64,000 nt of DNA from Trissonchulus latispiculum (GCA_030248195.1 JASAND010030450.1:186001-250000); one strand, 5' to 3'; numbered from the stretch's first letter, positions 47,013 to 57,242 are shown. Notes: generated by a model from the sequence alone, not told the origin. Numbers and translations: made by a program.

Positions 47013-47601
47013 CTTAGTGTATCGGAGCCATCATTGCATTTTCAGGCAGGAGTGTCAACTGAAATGACGACTGTAGCTTTGGAGATGACCTCCTGGCTAT
47101 GGTCCAAAAAATCATATGCAGGACAAGAAAGGCTGATCTTATATTTTGATCAAAGGTAAACCACCCATCACTTACTTCAGGCATGTGGTCACAAAATTAA
47201 GATATGGTCTCATTTGAAGGTCCCTTTTGGTTGACATTCTTTGAAGCGTTTTCTAAGCTAGACTAACGTCAATTTCTAACATTAATTTTTTAATTTTTTG
47301 AAGGCATGTCGGTCTTAAGCGCGGATAAAAGCTTACTTGGTGCAAATGTCGTTTTTCGTTGACTCAATTGGCAGAGTGTCGGTCTGAGCGTAAATTCGAA
47401 AGTCGTGGGTTCGAAGTACTAATTAAAATTTGTCGGTTTGCAAGCACATTTTTTGTTTCTTATTAATCACTTTCTGGACATTGAAAACGGAATGTAGTTT
47501 GGTTAGATAACTCCACTCACAAAGATTCTAGCTAGCGTACTTCGGTAGTACAGAAAAATTCACACAAACTATAACAACAATTTAGAAAACTTTTTCCATA
47601 C

Positions 47602-47710
47602 CTGAAGTTGCTAGAAAGGGTAAACAGCAAAACCTGGCAAAATGGAATTGTTAGATTGAAATCTCAAGCTCCAGCTAATGAATATTTATGTCATTTCACG
47701 GCTTTTGTTC
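47602..47710 (-). promoter_or_regulatory. B3 first exon and TATA promoter
   Basis: Donor at 47601; TATA-like CATAAATATTC near 47675-47685 on the minus strand; matches B1 and B2. Confidence 0.6.
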
Positions 47711-48459
47711 CATTGTGTTTTTATCATCTGCAATACGTCTTTCATGACTGGAGATAAAATTACAGCAGTTCCCTATTTTTTATATCAGGGTTGAATTCAA
47801 ATAAATATTATCTAAATGTACAACGGGAAGACCACACACAGTTGCATTGTCAGAAAACAATGGTCTAAATTTTTTCTAAACATATGGTCTGATTTGTTAC
47901 AAATAAATATATAGCTGTGTCGTTATTTTTTCGAAAAAAACAGTAATGGAGAAATTCAGAAACGGAGAATCGGCAACACTTTACTTAGCATACTACAACT
48001 ACTTTTTTGAACGGTTGACGGCAGAGATGGACGCGGGCCACGGGTCAAGTCAAAATCGGGTTTGAAAATTCAAATCAAGCTTTATTTTTTGCTTCAACCT
48101 ATAACCAACTCTGGAATTTCAGTTTCAGTTTCAGTTTCCAAGCGGAGTCCGGTTCTCGTTCGGCACAAAGTCGGCAACTTATAGCTTTTCTTTTCTTAGC
48201 AAAAGTATTTCACATATTATGACGTTATTTCAATCTCTAAACCTATTTAGATTCATATTTTCCCGAGCTAAATATGAAGTATGAAAAGTTCACATTCGAA
48301 TGAACAATATTTATTCTGCACTAAATCCAGCGCCTATGGTTTACAATTTGTCAGAGTTGCAATTCCATCCGAATCTCAGAAATGATTTTCAATTCACTTT
48401 ATTTATTTAACGAGAAATGTTTGCTGAAAATCATAACATCAGCTTTGATAACAACTGAC

Positions 48460-48855
48460 TAGAGATGAGGACGAGCCGGACTTTTCCGGCTCGGCTCGGC
48501 TCGGCTCGCGAGAAAATGAGGTTGGCTCGGCTCGGCTCGCGGTCATACCCGGCTCGGCTCGGCTCGAGAAAATTTCGAAACAGGGTCGGCTCGGCTCGGC
48601 TCGCCAAGCTTGAAATTCGCTTGGAAGGTATTAAAAAAGCTAAAGAAAATTTAAATTTAGGATGCAAAATTGAAAACTAAAAACAGTCTTCACTGATGGT
48701 CATTTTGTTTGACGAAGTTCTGAAATATTACAAGGACGTTTGGTTGAATTCGGATTTTTGGTTTTTGTCGGCTCGGCTCGGCTCGGCTCGGAGTCTCAAT
48801 TCTCCGGCTCGACTCAGCCGAGCCGAGCCGAGCCGCGAGCCAAAATCCTCATCTA
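48460..48855. mobile_element. hAT-type MITE packed with GGCTC repeats
   Basis: Ends TAGAGATGAGGA and, inverted, TAGATGAGGA, with 8-bp flanks CAACTGAC (48452-48459) and CAACTGAA (48856-48863) fitting an hAT target duplication. The interior has five (GGCTC)n clusters, partly inverted near 48815-48840. Long frames on both strands are due to the repeat. Confidence 0.8.
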
Positions 48856-49050
48856 CAACTGAATACAACGAAAACACAACAAACCGTTTTTGCATAGAGC
48901 ATTTTGATAAAATTAAAACGCAACAAACAATATTTTGCACAAAATGTTTTGTTTCTGCAAGTCTTGGCTTGTCGCGCCACCAAAACATAGCTTAAAAGAG
49001 CACATCTAATATTTAATTATTACAGGTTATTAAATTGAGTTAGAGTAGCC

Positions 49051-49290
49051 GTCAAAAACGTAGCCTTGGCCATAGAGTTGTTTACAAGGTTTAGCACTCT
49101 GCCTGGCAGCGCGAGCGGGTAGCGTAGTCGAGATCGTAGCGGGAGAGAGGCAGAGTGCTACTACTGACCCTTGTGAAACGACAGCTCCAAGGACAATTTT
49201 AACTCTAGAGCTTTCTATCATATATAAGGGCCTTGTAGAGCTGCAACCTTAAATTACTAGGTTTCAGACGGTCTTACAGACCTCCATGAA
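49051..49290 (+). promoter_or_regulatory. C block, copy 3: conserved hairpin plus TATA box
   Basis: Nearly identical to C1 across the block, with CATATATAAGGGCC at 49219-49232 and the GCACTCTGCCT/AGGCAGAGTGC stem intact. Sequence beyond about 49315 differs clearly from C1 and C2. Confidence 0.55.
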
Positions 49291-49924
49291 GTTGATAGGG
49301 CTGAATTTTGCAGTACAACGGACCTGTGGACATGAAAGCAAATGTTTGTGATAAGATCTTATCAGTAGCTTTGCTAGAAAGTAACCATCTATGTATGAGT
49401 TTACAGTGATATTATTCTACTATATACCATTCTCAAGCTTCTAAGACAGTTGGAATAGTCATACAACTGCTAAAATACGTCAGAAGAATTAATGTTTATG
49501 TCGAGTCAGAGACTGAAAATTGTTACTGGCTCGAGGCATGGAATAAGCAAAAACAGTCTTTAACCCATATTTAGTGAAAGTGGGACATAAAGTTCCGATG
49601 TTTTACTGTAACTCTTGAGACCTTCTGCTAGCGAGTTGAAGCAGCATAATAGTAAAATACTTTAACACGCTCAAAATCTGTAACAAACAACTTTGAGAAA
49701 ACGAAATGTTTAGCTTTAATTCTGTGAGCGAAAAAGATTAAGTTAGTGTTAACCTCTAAGTTGAAAGCTGGTTAGTTGTTATTAAACATTTGCCTCCTAA
49801 ACGACTAAATAATTTGGCTTATGGTATTGTAAGTACCAGTGTCGTATGAGAAATAGACACCAATTAATGTTACACACATTATTGCCAATCTGGTAGGCTA
49901 CTGTCCTGTCTACAGATAGAAAAG

Positions 49925-50935
49925 GGTTTATTCTTGGTTGGTCCACATCTAGTTTGGTCCACACTTTGGATTGGTCGGAAATTAACTTCTGAGAAAGAAG
50001 AAGGCGGGCCTTAAGTACACGACTGTTATTAAAAGATACGGTAACACAGTTTCTGCAGACTGAACTGCGTATAGTGTTAAGAAATAACTGAAGAAATTAA
50101 AAATATGTACTGAAGAGTATTCGTTGAAAGAAATTTATTTTAAATTTTTTGTTTTCTTCTTCTTATTTCATGCAAATTGAAGTTATTGTAAAATAAAATG
50201 TAAAATAAACGTGGTTTAATTTCGTTTTCAATTAGAAACTTCCAAGTTTTGTTCGCTTTGAAACATAAACTCAAGGTTCAGTAATGCTAAAGATTATTAC
50301 AAAGTTTATCAGCGTTTATTTATTTAAATTTTAGCCGATTAAATTTTATTATTTGTTATAGTAGTAGCATAAAAATTGTAGAGTAGTAAAAATAATTTGT
50401 TTATTTGAAAATATTCTAAACAAAACTTTCTATTATAAGTAAGCATGCGCCTAATTTTATATTTAACAGCTTATCCCAACTGCCCTTTTAAGGGCAACCA
50501 TTTTAACATGTCGATTGCAAATTTTTTCAAATTTGTATTCAAATCAAAATGTATAAATATACTCATTCTCTATCACCATCGCTAATACTTAAACGTTTAA
50601 ATTTGTTCGCAGAGGAAGATTCTTGGAAACTATACTATATTTATATGGCAAAATAATGTATTTTATAAAGATAAAAGAAAAAATTTGTTACCGAGGTTGA
50701 AGTTTGAGATTATATATATTAACCTAAAAATTCAGAGCAATGCGGTTTGTTATTATTAAAATATTCATTTTCACCATTTTGCTACGTCTTCGTGTAAGAG
50801 AAAATATATTTCTTTTCTCTTATGCATCAGTTAAAGGCGTAGGCGGGGCTTGTTGTTATTGGCTGGATGTGTCAATAATTTCAGCCAATAAGATCGTGTG
50901 GACCAAACTAGATGTGGACCAACTAAGAATACGCC
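49925..50935. mobile_element. 1011-bp DNA transposon relic with perfect 8-bp target duplication
   Basis: Terminal inverted repeats of ~45 bp: GGTTTATTCTTGGTTGG left, GGCGTATTCTTAGTTGG right (inverted), followed by shared GTCCACATCTAGTTTGG. Flanked by TAGAAAAG on both sides (49917-49924, 50936-50943). The AT-rich interior has no transposase but carries one copy of the ATCCCAACTGCCC...GGGCAACC motif also tandemly repeated at 56281-56510. Confidence 0.85.
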
Positions 50936-51072
50936 TAGAAAAGTACTTGGACCCATTCTAAGTTTTACTCAAATTCTACAACTTAAATTGCGTAATTGCT
51001 AATTAATTGCAGTTTGACGCTCAGACTGCTTGCTAGCATCCACCATTCAATTTACTACAGAAATACTGTCTT

Positions 51073-51390
51073 TCAGTGGCTAAAATGTGCATCGCATTTC
51101 TTCGTGCAGTCTGCATCCAGGAGAATCAAATCTAACTGTAGCGTTTGGCAGTAGGTCCAATAACAATCAGACTTGTAGTCGTATATCGGCGGGCTCTTCG
51201 TTATTACAGCCGTTTCCGAGTCTTTGGGATTCGACAGATCCTTAACACAATCGTTGTAGCATTTTGTGATGATTTTCTTCTCCCCAGTCAACCGACATTT
51301 TGCCTCGCATCGCTGAATTCTGTGTTGTGGTATTATGTACCCCGTGATATCACTCAGACATAGAGCCAAAACCACTAATAGGCAAAGCAT
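51073..51390 (-). CDS. Secreted double CX3C-hairpin peptide, D family (D1)
   Basis: A 105-residue precursor. The ATG at 51390 is chosen because an acceptor TTTCATTTAG lies at 51399, between it and the farther in-frame ATG. Signal peptide MLCLLVVLALCLSDITGY. The mature part has eight cysteines: CX3C-X11-CX3C ('CEAKC...CYNDC') then CX4C-X13-CX3C ('CYWTYC...CTKKC'). Closest relative is D0 at 8362. It occupies the position of an A gene in unit 3, and the block upstream (52870-53010) matches the A-gene upstream block. A 1.17-kb hairpin element lies between gene and block. Confidence 0.72.
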   Translation of the reverse strand: MLCLLVVLALCLSDITGYIIPQHRIQRCEAKCRLTGEKKIITKCYNDCVKDLSNPKDSETAVITKSPPIYDYKSDCYWTYCQTLQLDLILLDADCTKKCDAHFSH

Positions 51391-51662
51391 GGTTAACTCT
51401 AAATGAAAGCATTTTCTGAGATAGTCTCTAAGTGAATACCTGTGCTGTGTAACAAACAAGTGTTTTGAATTTAAGCTTAAAATTTAATTTATACTTAAAA
51501 TTCAAAAAAAGTTTAATTTTTGAATTTAGGTTTAAACCTTTAAAATTTCAATTTTTTCAGTTGTCAAACTTTAGATTGGAACACAACACTAGGAGAAATA
51601 TAATTATCGTAGCACACACAGCCTTGTCAGTATAACGCGTTCCTTCCTTTCATGATAAACTA

Positions 51663-52828
51663 AAGTCTGACCAAAAATTCTTGGAACCGAAATGTGAGCG
51701 GCTGTCCTGAGTTATCATTTGAAGGTAGCCTATACAATGTATATATTTTTCGAATCCTCAGGAACCCGAGATTTCGAAAATTCGAAAAAATCCGAAATTC
51801 CGGAATTCATTCACGGAAAATTTAAAATTTTTGGTTTTTTGCCCAATTTTTATCGCAGTCAAAATTTGGTTCTCACAGTCGATTAGAGACGGTCCTGCTA
51901 CACAATTTTGCTCTTAGAAGCTTTTCACGAAAATACACCCAATTTCCGGAATTCCGGGTTTTCTAAATTACCGGATTTTAAAAGTTTCCTCCAATACCCA
52001 CAAGATGGGTATCATTCGAAAGCTCTTATCGGGCTGAACAACTTTTGTAATAGAACGAACTCGTGAAAATGCACACAATTCCCGGAATTCGAGAAAACCG
52101 GATTTTCCGGATTTTAAAAATTTTCTCCAATACCCACAATATGGGTATCATTCGAGAGCTCTTGATGAGCTGAACAAATCTTGTAATAGAACCAACTTGC
52201 AGAAATGAGCCCAGTTCTCGGAATTCACGAAAAATTTCCAAGCTAGAGTGAAATCCGAATTTGTGAATTCCGGGATTTAGGTGCATTTTCAGACATTGGT
52301 TCTATTACAAGATTTGTTCAGCTCATTAAGGGCTCTCGAATGATACCCATATTGTGGGTATTGGAGAAAATTTTTAAAATCCGGAAAATCAGGTTTTCGC
52401 GAATTCCGGGAATTGAGTGCATTTTCACGAGTTCGTTCTATTACAAAAGTTGTTCAGCTCGATAAGAGCTTTCGAATGATACCCATCTTGAGGGTATTGG
52501 AGGAAATTTTTAAAATCCGGTAATTTAGAAAACCCGGAATTCCGGAAATTGGGTGCATTTTCGTGAAAAGCTTCTAAGAGCAAAAATGTGTAGCGGGACC
52601 AGCTCTATTCGACTGTGAGAACTAAATTTTGATTGCGATAAAAATTTGGCGAAAAACAAAAAATTTTAAATTTTCCGTGATTGAAATCCGGAATTTCGGA
52701 ATTTTTCGGATTTTCGAAATCTCGGGTTCCTGAGGATTCGGAAAATATATACATTGTATAGGCTACCTTCAAATGATAACTCAGGACAGCCGCTCACATT
52801 TCGGTTCCAAGAATTTTTGGTCAGACTT
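51663..52828. mobile_element. 1166-bp near-palindromic hairpin element, TA-flanked
   Basis: Termini AAGTCTGACCAAAAATTC inverted at both ends, flanked by TA (51661-51662, 52829-52830), as for Tc1/mariner-type insertions. The two halves are inverted copies over nearly the full length. Each half also contains a ~135-bp tandem duplication (words CCAATACCCACAA and GGGTATCATTCGA). No transposase. Confidence 0.85.
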
Positions 52829-52869
52829 TAGTACCAACTTTAATACAACATAAATTATACTGGATTCAG

Positions 52870-53010
52870 TTAAGCCTGAAATATCACTAAACTGCACATA
52901 TTATTTTCGTGGGATCAAGTTTCAATACCTACTGAACTGTAGAAATAATCAGTGATCAGCATTTGGCATCCGCAACACTTTTCCTGTGAAAGGTTCTTTT
53001 GAATCTGATA
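52870..53010 (-). promoter_or_regulatory. A-type upstream block in front of D1
   Basis: Matches 23930-24040 (A1) and 44015-44160 (A2), e.g. TTCAATA-CTACTGAAC and GCAACACT-TTTTCC words. After removal of the hairpin it lies at the same distance from the D1 start as in A1. Confidence 0.5.
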
Positions 53011-53595
53011 GAATGCTAACAGTACTGCTTATTGCACAAACTGGACAAAAATGAGAAATAAGCTGGAACCAGTTCATATAAGACTTAGGTTCGGCTTTAA
53101 AATTAGGCAAGGAAATCACACAAACATAAATGTATCCAATACTGTTGTTTTCTTTTCCGAGGAGTTTCCTGAAAACACTTTCCAACTATTTATGTCGAAA
53201 ATATAAATCGACAAATCAGTATTTCAGGGGCCATAACTCAAAAGCGCTTAAAGGACTAATCTCAAAAATGAATTCATTTATGAAACAGGGGATCGGCTTA
53301 GACACCTTAGAATGCATAAATTTTAAATTTTAGGCTGTTTAAACCGATCTCCTTTTGATCTCCTTTAGGTGGCGATTCCTTTCGGATACATCAACTCTGA
53401 ATACTCGTTCTTTGTTTGGAATAAAGAAATTGTGTGTGTATCAAGGTTTACATAGCGTAAGTAAAAACTTTGTGTAATAAGTGACAGTTTTTCAGAAGGG
53501 CCAGAAAACTAAATTACTATCAGCTTTTGATTGCGCTGACTTTCAACGCTCAAGTGAGAAAGGCTGAAATCAGGATTGAAAGTTGTGAAGAAAAG

Positions 53596-53666
53596 TGTCC
53601 AGGGCGGAGATCGAACCGCGGAGCTTTGGGTTAAAAGTACAACGCTCTACCGCTTGCGCCACAGCG
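53596..53666 (-). tRNA. tRNA-Lys(UUU)-like pseudo-tRNA
   Basis: On the minus strand a D-arm-like GGCGCAAGCGGTAGAGC, an anticodon loop CTTTTAA and a T-arm GCGGTTCGATCTCCGC are present. Acceptor and anticodon stems pair poorly and the T-loop has eight bases, so it is probably a pseudogene or SINE head. Confidence 0.35.
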
Positions 53667-53839
53667 TTTAATCTAAATTTTAATCCAAAAACCTATTTTC
53701 ATCACGTTTTGTTACTTCTAAAAATAAATATGGTTACTTACCACTAATTACTGACAATACTGATGCACTTTTCTGGAAGCTTAAAAAGTTTTTGTTAATG
53801 AACTGGTCTTTTAGTCCTGAATGACGAAATCTTTAAGGG

Positions 53840-54079
53840 CTAATTTTCCACATATATACCTTCATTTGTTACTGGGACACAAACACTCAAATTTCTAGAA
53901 GCGCAGGCAAAATAGAGGGAATCGGTATCTATTTGGCAGGGTTGGAGAGCTTCGGGCAAGAGGTTTGATTTCTGGCAATCGTCGTAGAACTGTAGAATGC
54001 TAAGCTTAGCGTATTGGTATACGGAAAGCCACACTAATTCTGGAAGCCTATAAATTAGTGCTTGAACCGGTAGATACAT
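53840..54079 (-). pseudogene. Protein-primed DNA polymerase B fragment (viral/Polinton type)
   Basis: Fragment of a family-B DNA polymerase palm domain. The minus-strand frame has 'LVWLSVYQYAKLSILQFYDDC' spacing typical of protein-primed PolB of Polintons, adintoviruses and linear plasmids. About 20 residues later comes motif C as IDTDSLYF (catalytic Asp pair D-x-D). Only about 80 residues remain, out of a protein normally around 1000. No exonuclease motifs, motif A or B, or TPR insertions are found nearby. Same strand as the viral cassette that starts 2.6 kb upstream in reading order, so it is probably a decayed part of the same integration. Confidence 0.75.
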
Positions 54080-55620
54080 ACGGTGTAGGAATATTTCCTT
54101 GATTTTATCCTAAATTTTTCAAAAGTGAGTGCTAACTTCATGAAAATTCAAACTGCATTCTTCTCCTTTTATGTACGGTCCAAGGCCGGAGTTATCTAAT
54201 TTACAAATTCTTCAAATTTGGGCGCAATTTCTCTCAGTCTCAATTCTGAATTCTCAATATTCGGTGGTGTTGGGCGCCATCTGTATTTTACCATTTTTGG
54301 GTGTCAATTTCGGAGTCTAGTTTGGGGTCATCCCCCGTTTTCTCTTTATCGCAAGGTTTGTTATAGGCTTTTGTCTTTGTCTATTTTGTAAAAATTTATT
54401 CTGGTGCTTGCCCAATTTCTACGCTTACATCCCTTTTGTAGAAGTCATTTGAATTTACGCGAGTATTGTTCTGTATTTGAAGTTTTTGCTGAACTTTGTA
54501 TTTTGCTTAAAAGTAAACTTGTGACATAGTTAGGGCTGTGTTGTCTTCTCTAAGTTGGTTAGCGGTTAGGTGGGAGTATAATCAGACATTTAAACACTCG
54601 AACACGACTCTTGCAGTCTTTATTTGAAATCAAACTATCTTTATTCGAGTTTCCAAAACTCTAAAATGGAACCGGAACAGGAACTGGAAGGACTTTTGGA
54701 ACCGGAAACGGAACCATAATCGGAAGAGAAACCGGACCCGTTCCTGTGTAATTTGTCTCAGATAAATTGAAAAAGTAACCAAAACTGAAGTTTTCAGCCT
54801 GTAGATTTTGAACATTTTTTGTTGCTTTTAAATTTAAATTTTCAGTCTGGAAATTTTGAAAATTTAAAGGATTGCGAGTAATTTACAATATTCTTGAACA
54901 ATTGTCAAACAAAATCAAAAAGGACCAGCGAAGTAGCTATGGCATGCCGTGAATGACTAAATCTTATATTTTCTGACTGTTGAATAACCCGTGAACTCAA
55001 CTACGAGACTGTTAAACCTATTTAACTAACTGTAACCCACCCTAAATTATCTTACTTCAGTTTAGCAACTGATCAATGTAATCTAAGAGATATGTGTGAA
55101 CCTTGGCTTTGAAATATGAGTCATAAACAGCAACCAGTAATTAGATATAGATAGATAATTATTACGTCAGTCAGTATTGCTTATATCGTAGTGTTGAGCG
55201 GTGGCCTGTCGTAGAGCTAATTTATATCCATATTTGCCTTATCAGTCTTTTATTGAAACCGTAAGTTCTAGTTACTAAATACTATGGCTCCAACCTTTAT
55301 TTTACTAGGGTATCTTTAGATTGGGTTTACTTCTTTCTATGGAGGGAGTTGCCGGTATTTTTGCTTGACCTGCTTTCGCTTCGCCATTTAGGTGCCGGTT
55401 TAGTTGCCGGACCGTAAACCGGTAGTTAACAATGCAAATATGTGATATTTCGTTTTACTCTTCCGAACTCGAAAACGGAATGTAAACGCTTGGAAACTTG
55501 CGAACTCAGGTTTCACTGTATTATTTGTGATTTTGTTGCATAAATTGCTGGACATGCGGTGTATCCTCAGGGGGAAAGCTGTCAACCTTGGTGGACTGCT
55601 TCTCTTTGGCAGACCATTTG
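54080..55620. other. Gene-poor gap between polymerase fragment and viral cassette
   Basis: No further viral ORF recognised. A short GGAACCGGAA-type repeat at 54665-54740 explains the Arg/Phe-rich minus-strand frame there. Confidence 0.5.
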
Positions 55621-55627
55621 GTAAACT

Positions 55628-55901
55628 GGGCCTCGTTGCAAAAGATTCTCCGAAGTACCCTCCTAGTAGGGTACTTGGGAGGATGTCTGGGAGCTGTCTA
55701 GGAGGGAGTTAGGAGACCTCCTAAACCCGTTTCAAAAAATTCTCCTAAATTAAGATGGCGCTGCTCCTAACTTAGGAAAAAAGTTAGGAGTGGTGGATAG
55801 CACACATAGCTTAGGAGGATCTTTTGAAACCTCCTAAGTGAGCACCAAGGTCAAAGTTAAGAGCGCTCCTAGGCTTAGGAGAATCTTTTACAACGCGGCC
55901 C
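55628..55901. mobile_element. 274-bp fold-back element with CTCCTAA words
   Basis: Ends GGGCCTCGTTGCAAAAG and inverted GGGCCGCGTTGTAAAAG, each followed by ATTCTCC; many CTCCTAA/TTAGGAG words inside. Related sequence words occur near 20890-20990 and 21430-21500. Confidence 0.7.
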
Positions 55902-56280
55902 TGCACTGCCCGTAATGATACTTTCAGTAGTGAGAGAGTGAGAGAGGCAGCACAGGGTCGCCACCGCCACCCTCCTGGTTGCCTTTTCCTCTTATATTTC
56001 CCTAACTTTTTTTCCAAATTTTTCCCTATGCTAGAACACAGCCGTATTTAACTCCTACTACACAACTAACTAGGTAGCTCCTGATTGGCTGTTTTTGAAG
56101 CAGCCATCTGCTCATTGGATGGAGCTACCTAGTTACTTCTTCAATAAGGCCTGCCTACTATAATAAAAAGAATTCAGACTATGCCTTCAATAAATACTAT
56201 TTCAACGGAAATTTGGACCTGCACTGCACTCAACTCGGGACAGCACCAGGAGTATAAACTGAATCCATTTAGAATTACTT

Positions 56281-56510
56281 ATCCCAACTGCCCTTCTAAG
56301 GGCAACCATTTCAAATAGAACTTGTTGAAAACTTGTTCATTCTGACTCAGGAACAGAACCCCGGACTCAAGTAGTATCCCAACTGCCTTTCTAAGGGCAA
56401 CCATTTTAAATAGAACTTGTTTCCTTACAGAAACCTAGTAGTCTAAGAACAGGACCCGGGCTGAACTAGTATCCCAACTGCCCTTGTAAGAGCAACCATT
56501 TCAATAGAGT
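56281..56510. repeat. 95-bp tandem repeat, three copies
   Basis: Copies start at 56281, 56376 and 56471, each with ATCCCAACTGCCC-N-GGGCAACCATTT, whose TGCCCTT/AAGGGCA halves form a small stem. One more copy lies inside the 49925-50935 element. Confidence 0.8.
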
Positions 56511-56714
56511 TAACTACAGCTATTACTCCTTGGGAGAAGTTGTGTGATGCAACGGTTATTTCTGCAGGGGGTAAATGACGAGTGTTTCCGCATAAGTAAT
56601 TGTTTATTCACAACATTTACTGCCTATCCAAACCACTGTTTCAGTTTAATCTCAAGACTTACTGCAAAATTAGTAAACGTTTCGCTGCTGATATTTTTTC
56701 AACTATTTTCCATT

Positions 56715-56969
56715 TTATTTAGTATATGCATATATACACATTGAACACCAGTAAATGACAATGTCTTCATTTACACTATATACATCAACAAGCAGTGTAC
56801 AGTATGAAATAAAGGCAATTATGCGTCCATAGTTCACTTTGTCCGAAAAGGTAGTTTGAGCAACCAGTCTAATGTGCTCAAGGAAACAGCCAGATCCGTT
56901 GGGGACGGGCAGATCCAAATTGTGATTGGAAAAATTATTCTTCACAAATTCATAGATTGCATCCATCAT
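56715..56969 (-). CDS. Bcl-2-like protein (BH1 region), viral
   Basis: An 84-residue frame. Residues about 33-63 read as 'IRLVAQTTFSDKVNYGRIIA...', matching the helix-4/BH1/helix-5 core of Bcl-2 proteins, where a NWGR-type motif (here NYGR) binds BH3 peptides and is followed by a hydrophobic hairpin helix. Animal viruses use such proteins to restrain host apoptosis. The N-terminal part (BH4/BH3 side) and the C-terminal BH2 and membrane anchor are short or absent, so it is either a minimal or a truncated copy. Its ATG overlaps the stop of the zinc-finger ORF (ATGA), as expected for a compact viral gene string. Confidence 0.6.
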   Translation of the reverse strand: MMDAIYEFVKNNFSNHNLDLPVPNGSGCFLEHIRLVAQTTFSDKVNYGRIIAFISYCTLLVDVYSVNEDIVIYWCSMCIYAYTK

Positions 56970-57202
56970 TCAAGTCCGGTGAATCTTCTATGGCTGGACC
57001 TAGCACATTCAAATACCAAGTGGGCTCCAAGTCTTGTAGTGAAACGCCCACAAATGTGACAAAGCTGTAGTCGCTTTGGTTGCCTGCTTGTTAGACGTTT
57101 TGGAGGTGACGGCTTCTTGCGTATCCAAACTCCAAGGTCAACCAAATCAAGAATGCACTGGCAATTTTTAGATTTCAGACAAGTCTTACAGCGTTTTGCC
57201 AT
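56966..57202 (-). CDS. Small zinc-finger-like viral ORF
   Basis: A 78-residue ORF from the first ATG. Cysteine pairs are clustered: 'CKTCLKSKNCQC' near the N-terminus and CHICGRFTTRLGAHLVFEC near the C-terminus. The second resembles a C2HC/C2H2 zinc finger. The middle is basic and proline-rich (KKPSPPKRL). Function unknown; nucleic-acid or protein binding is plausible. The promoter-like motif at 57243-57260 lies 41-58 bp before the ATG, and the gene overlaps the Bcl-2-like ORF by 4 bp. Confidence 0.5.
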   Translation of the reverse strand: MAKRCKTCLKSKNCQCILDLVDLGVWIRKKPSPPKRLTSRQPKRLQLCHICGRFTTRLGAHLVFECARSSHRRFTGLE

Positions 57203-57242
57203 CTCAAATGAATGTCCAAATTTTTCCAACCTTTATACAACT

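Noticed and set aside
47366..47430. tRNA-like sequence with GGGTTCGAAG box B
   Set aside because: Stems do not pair convincingly; a degenerate SINE or pseudo-tRNA at best.
53383..53410. TTAA-element-like end (GGTGGCGATTCC)
   Set aside because: No partner end or TTAA pair found; may be a solitary fragment.
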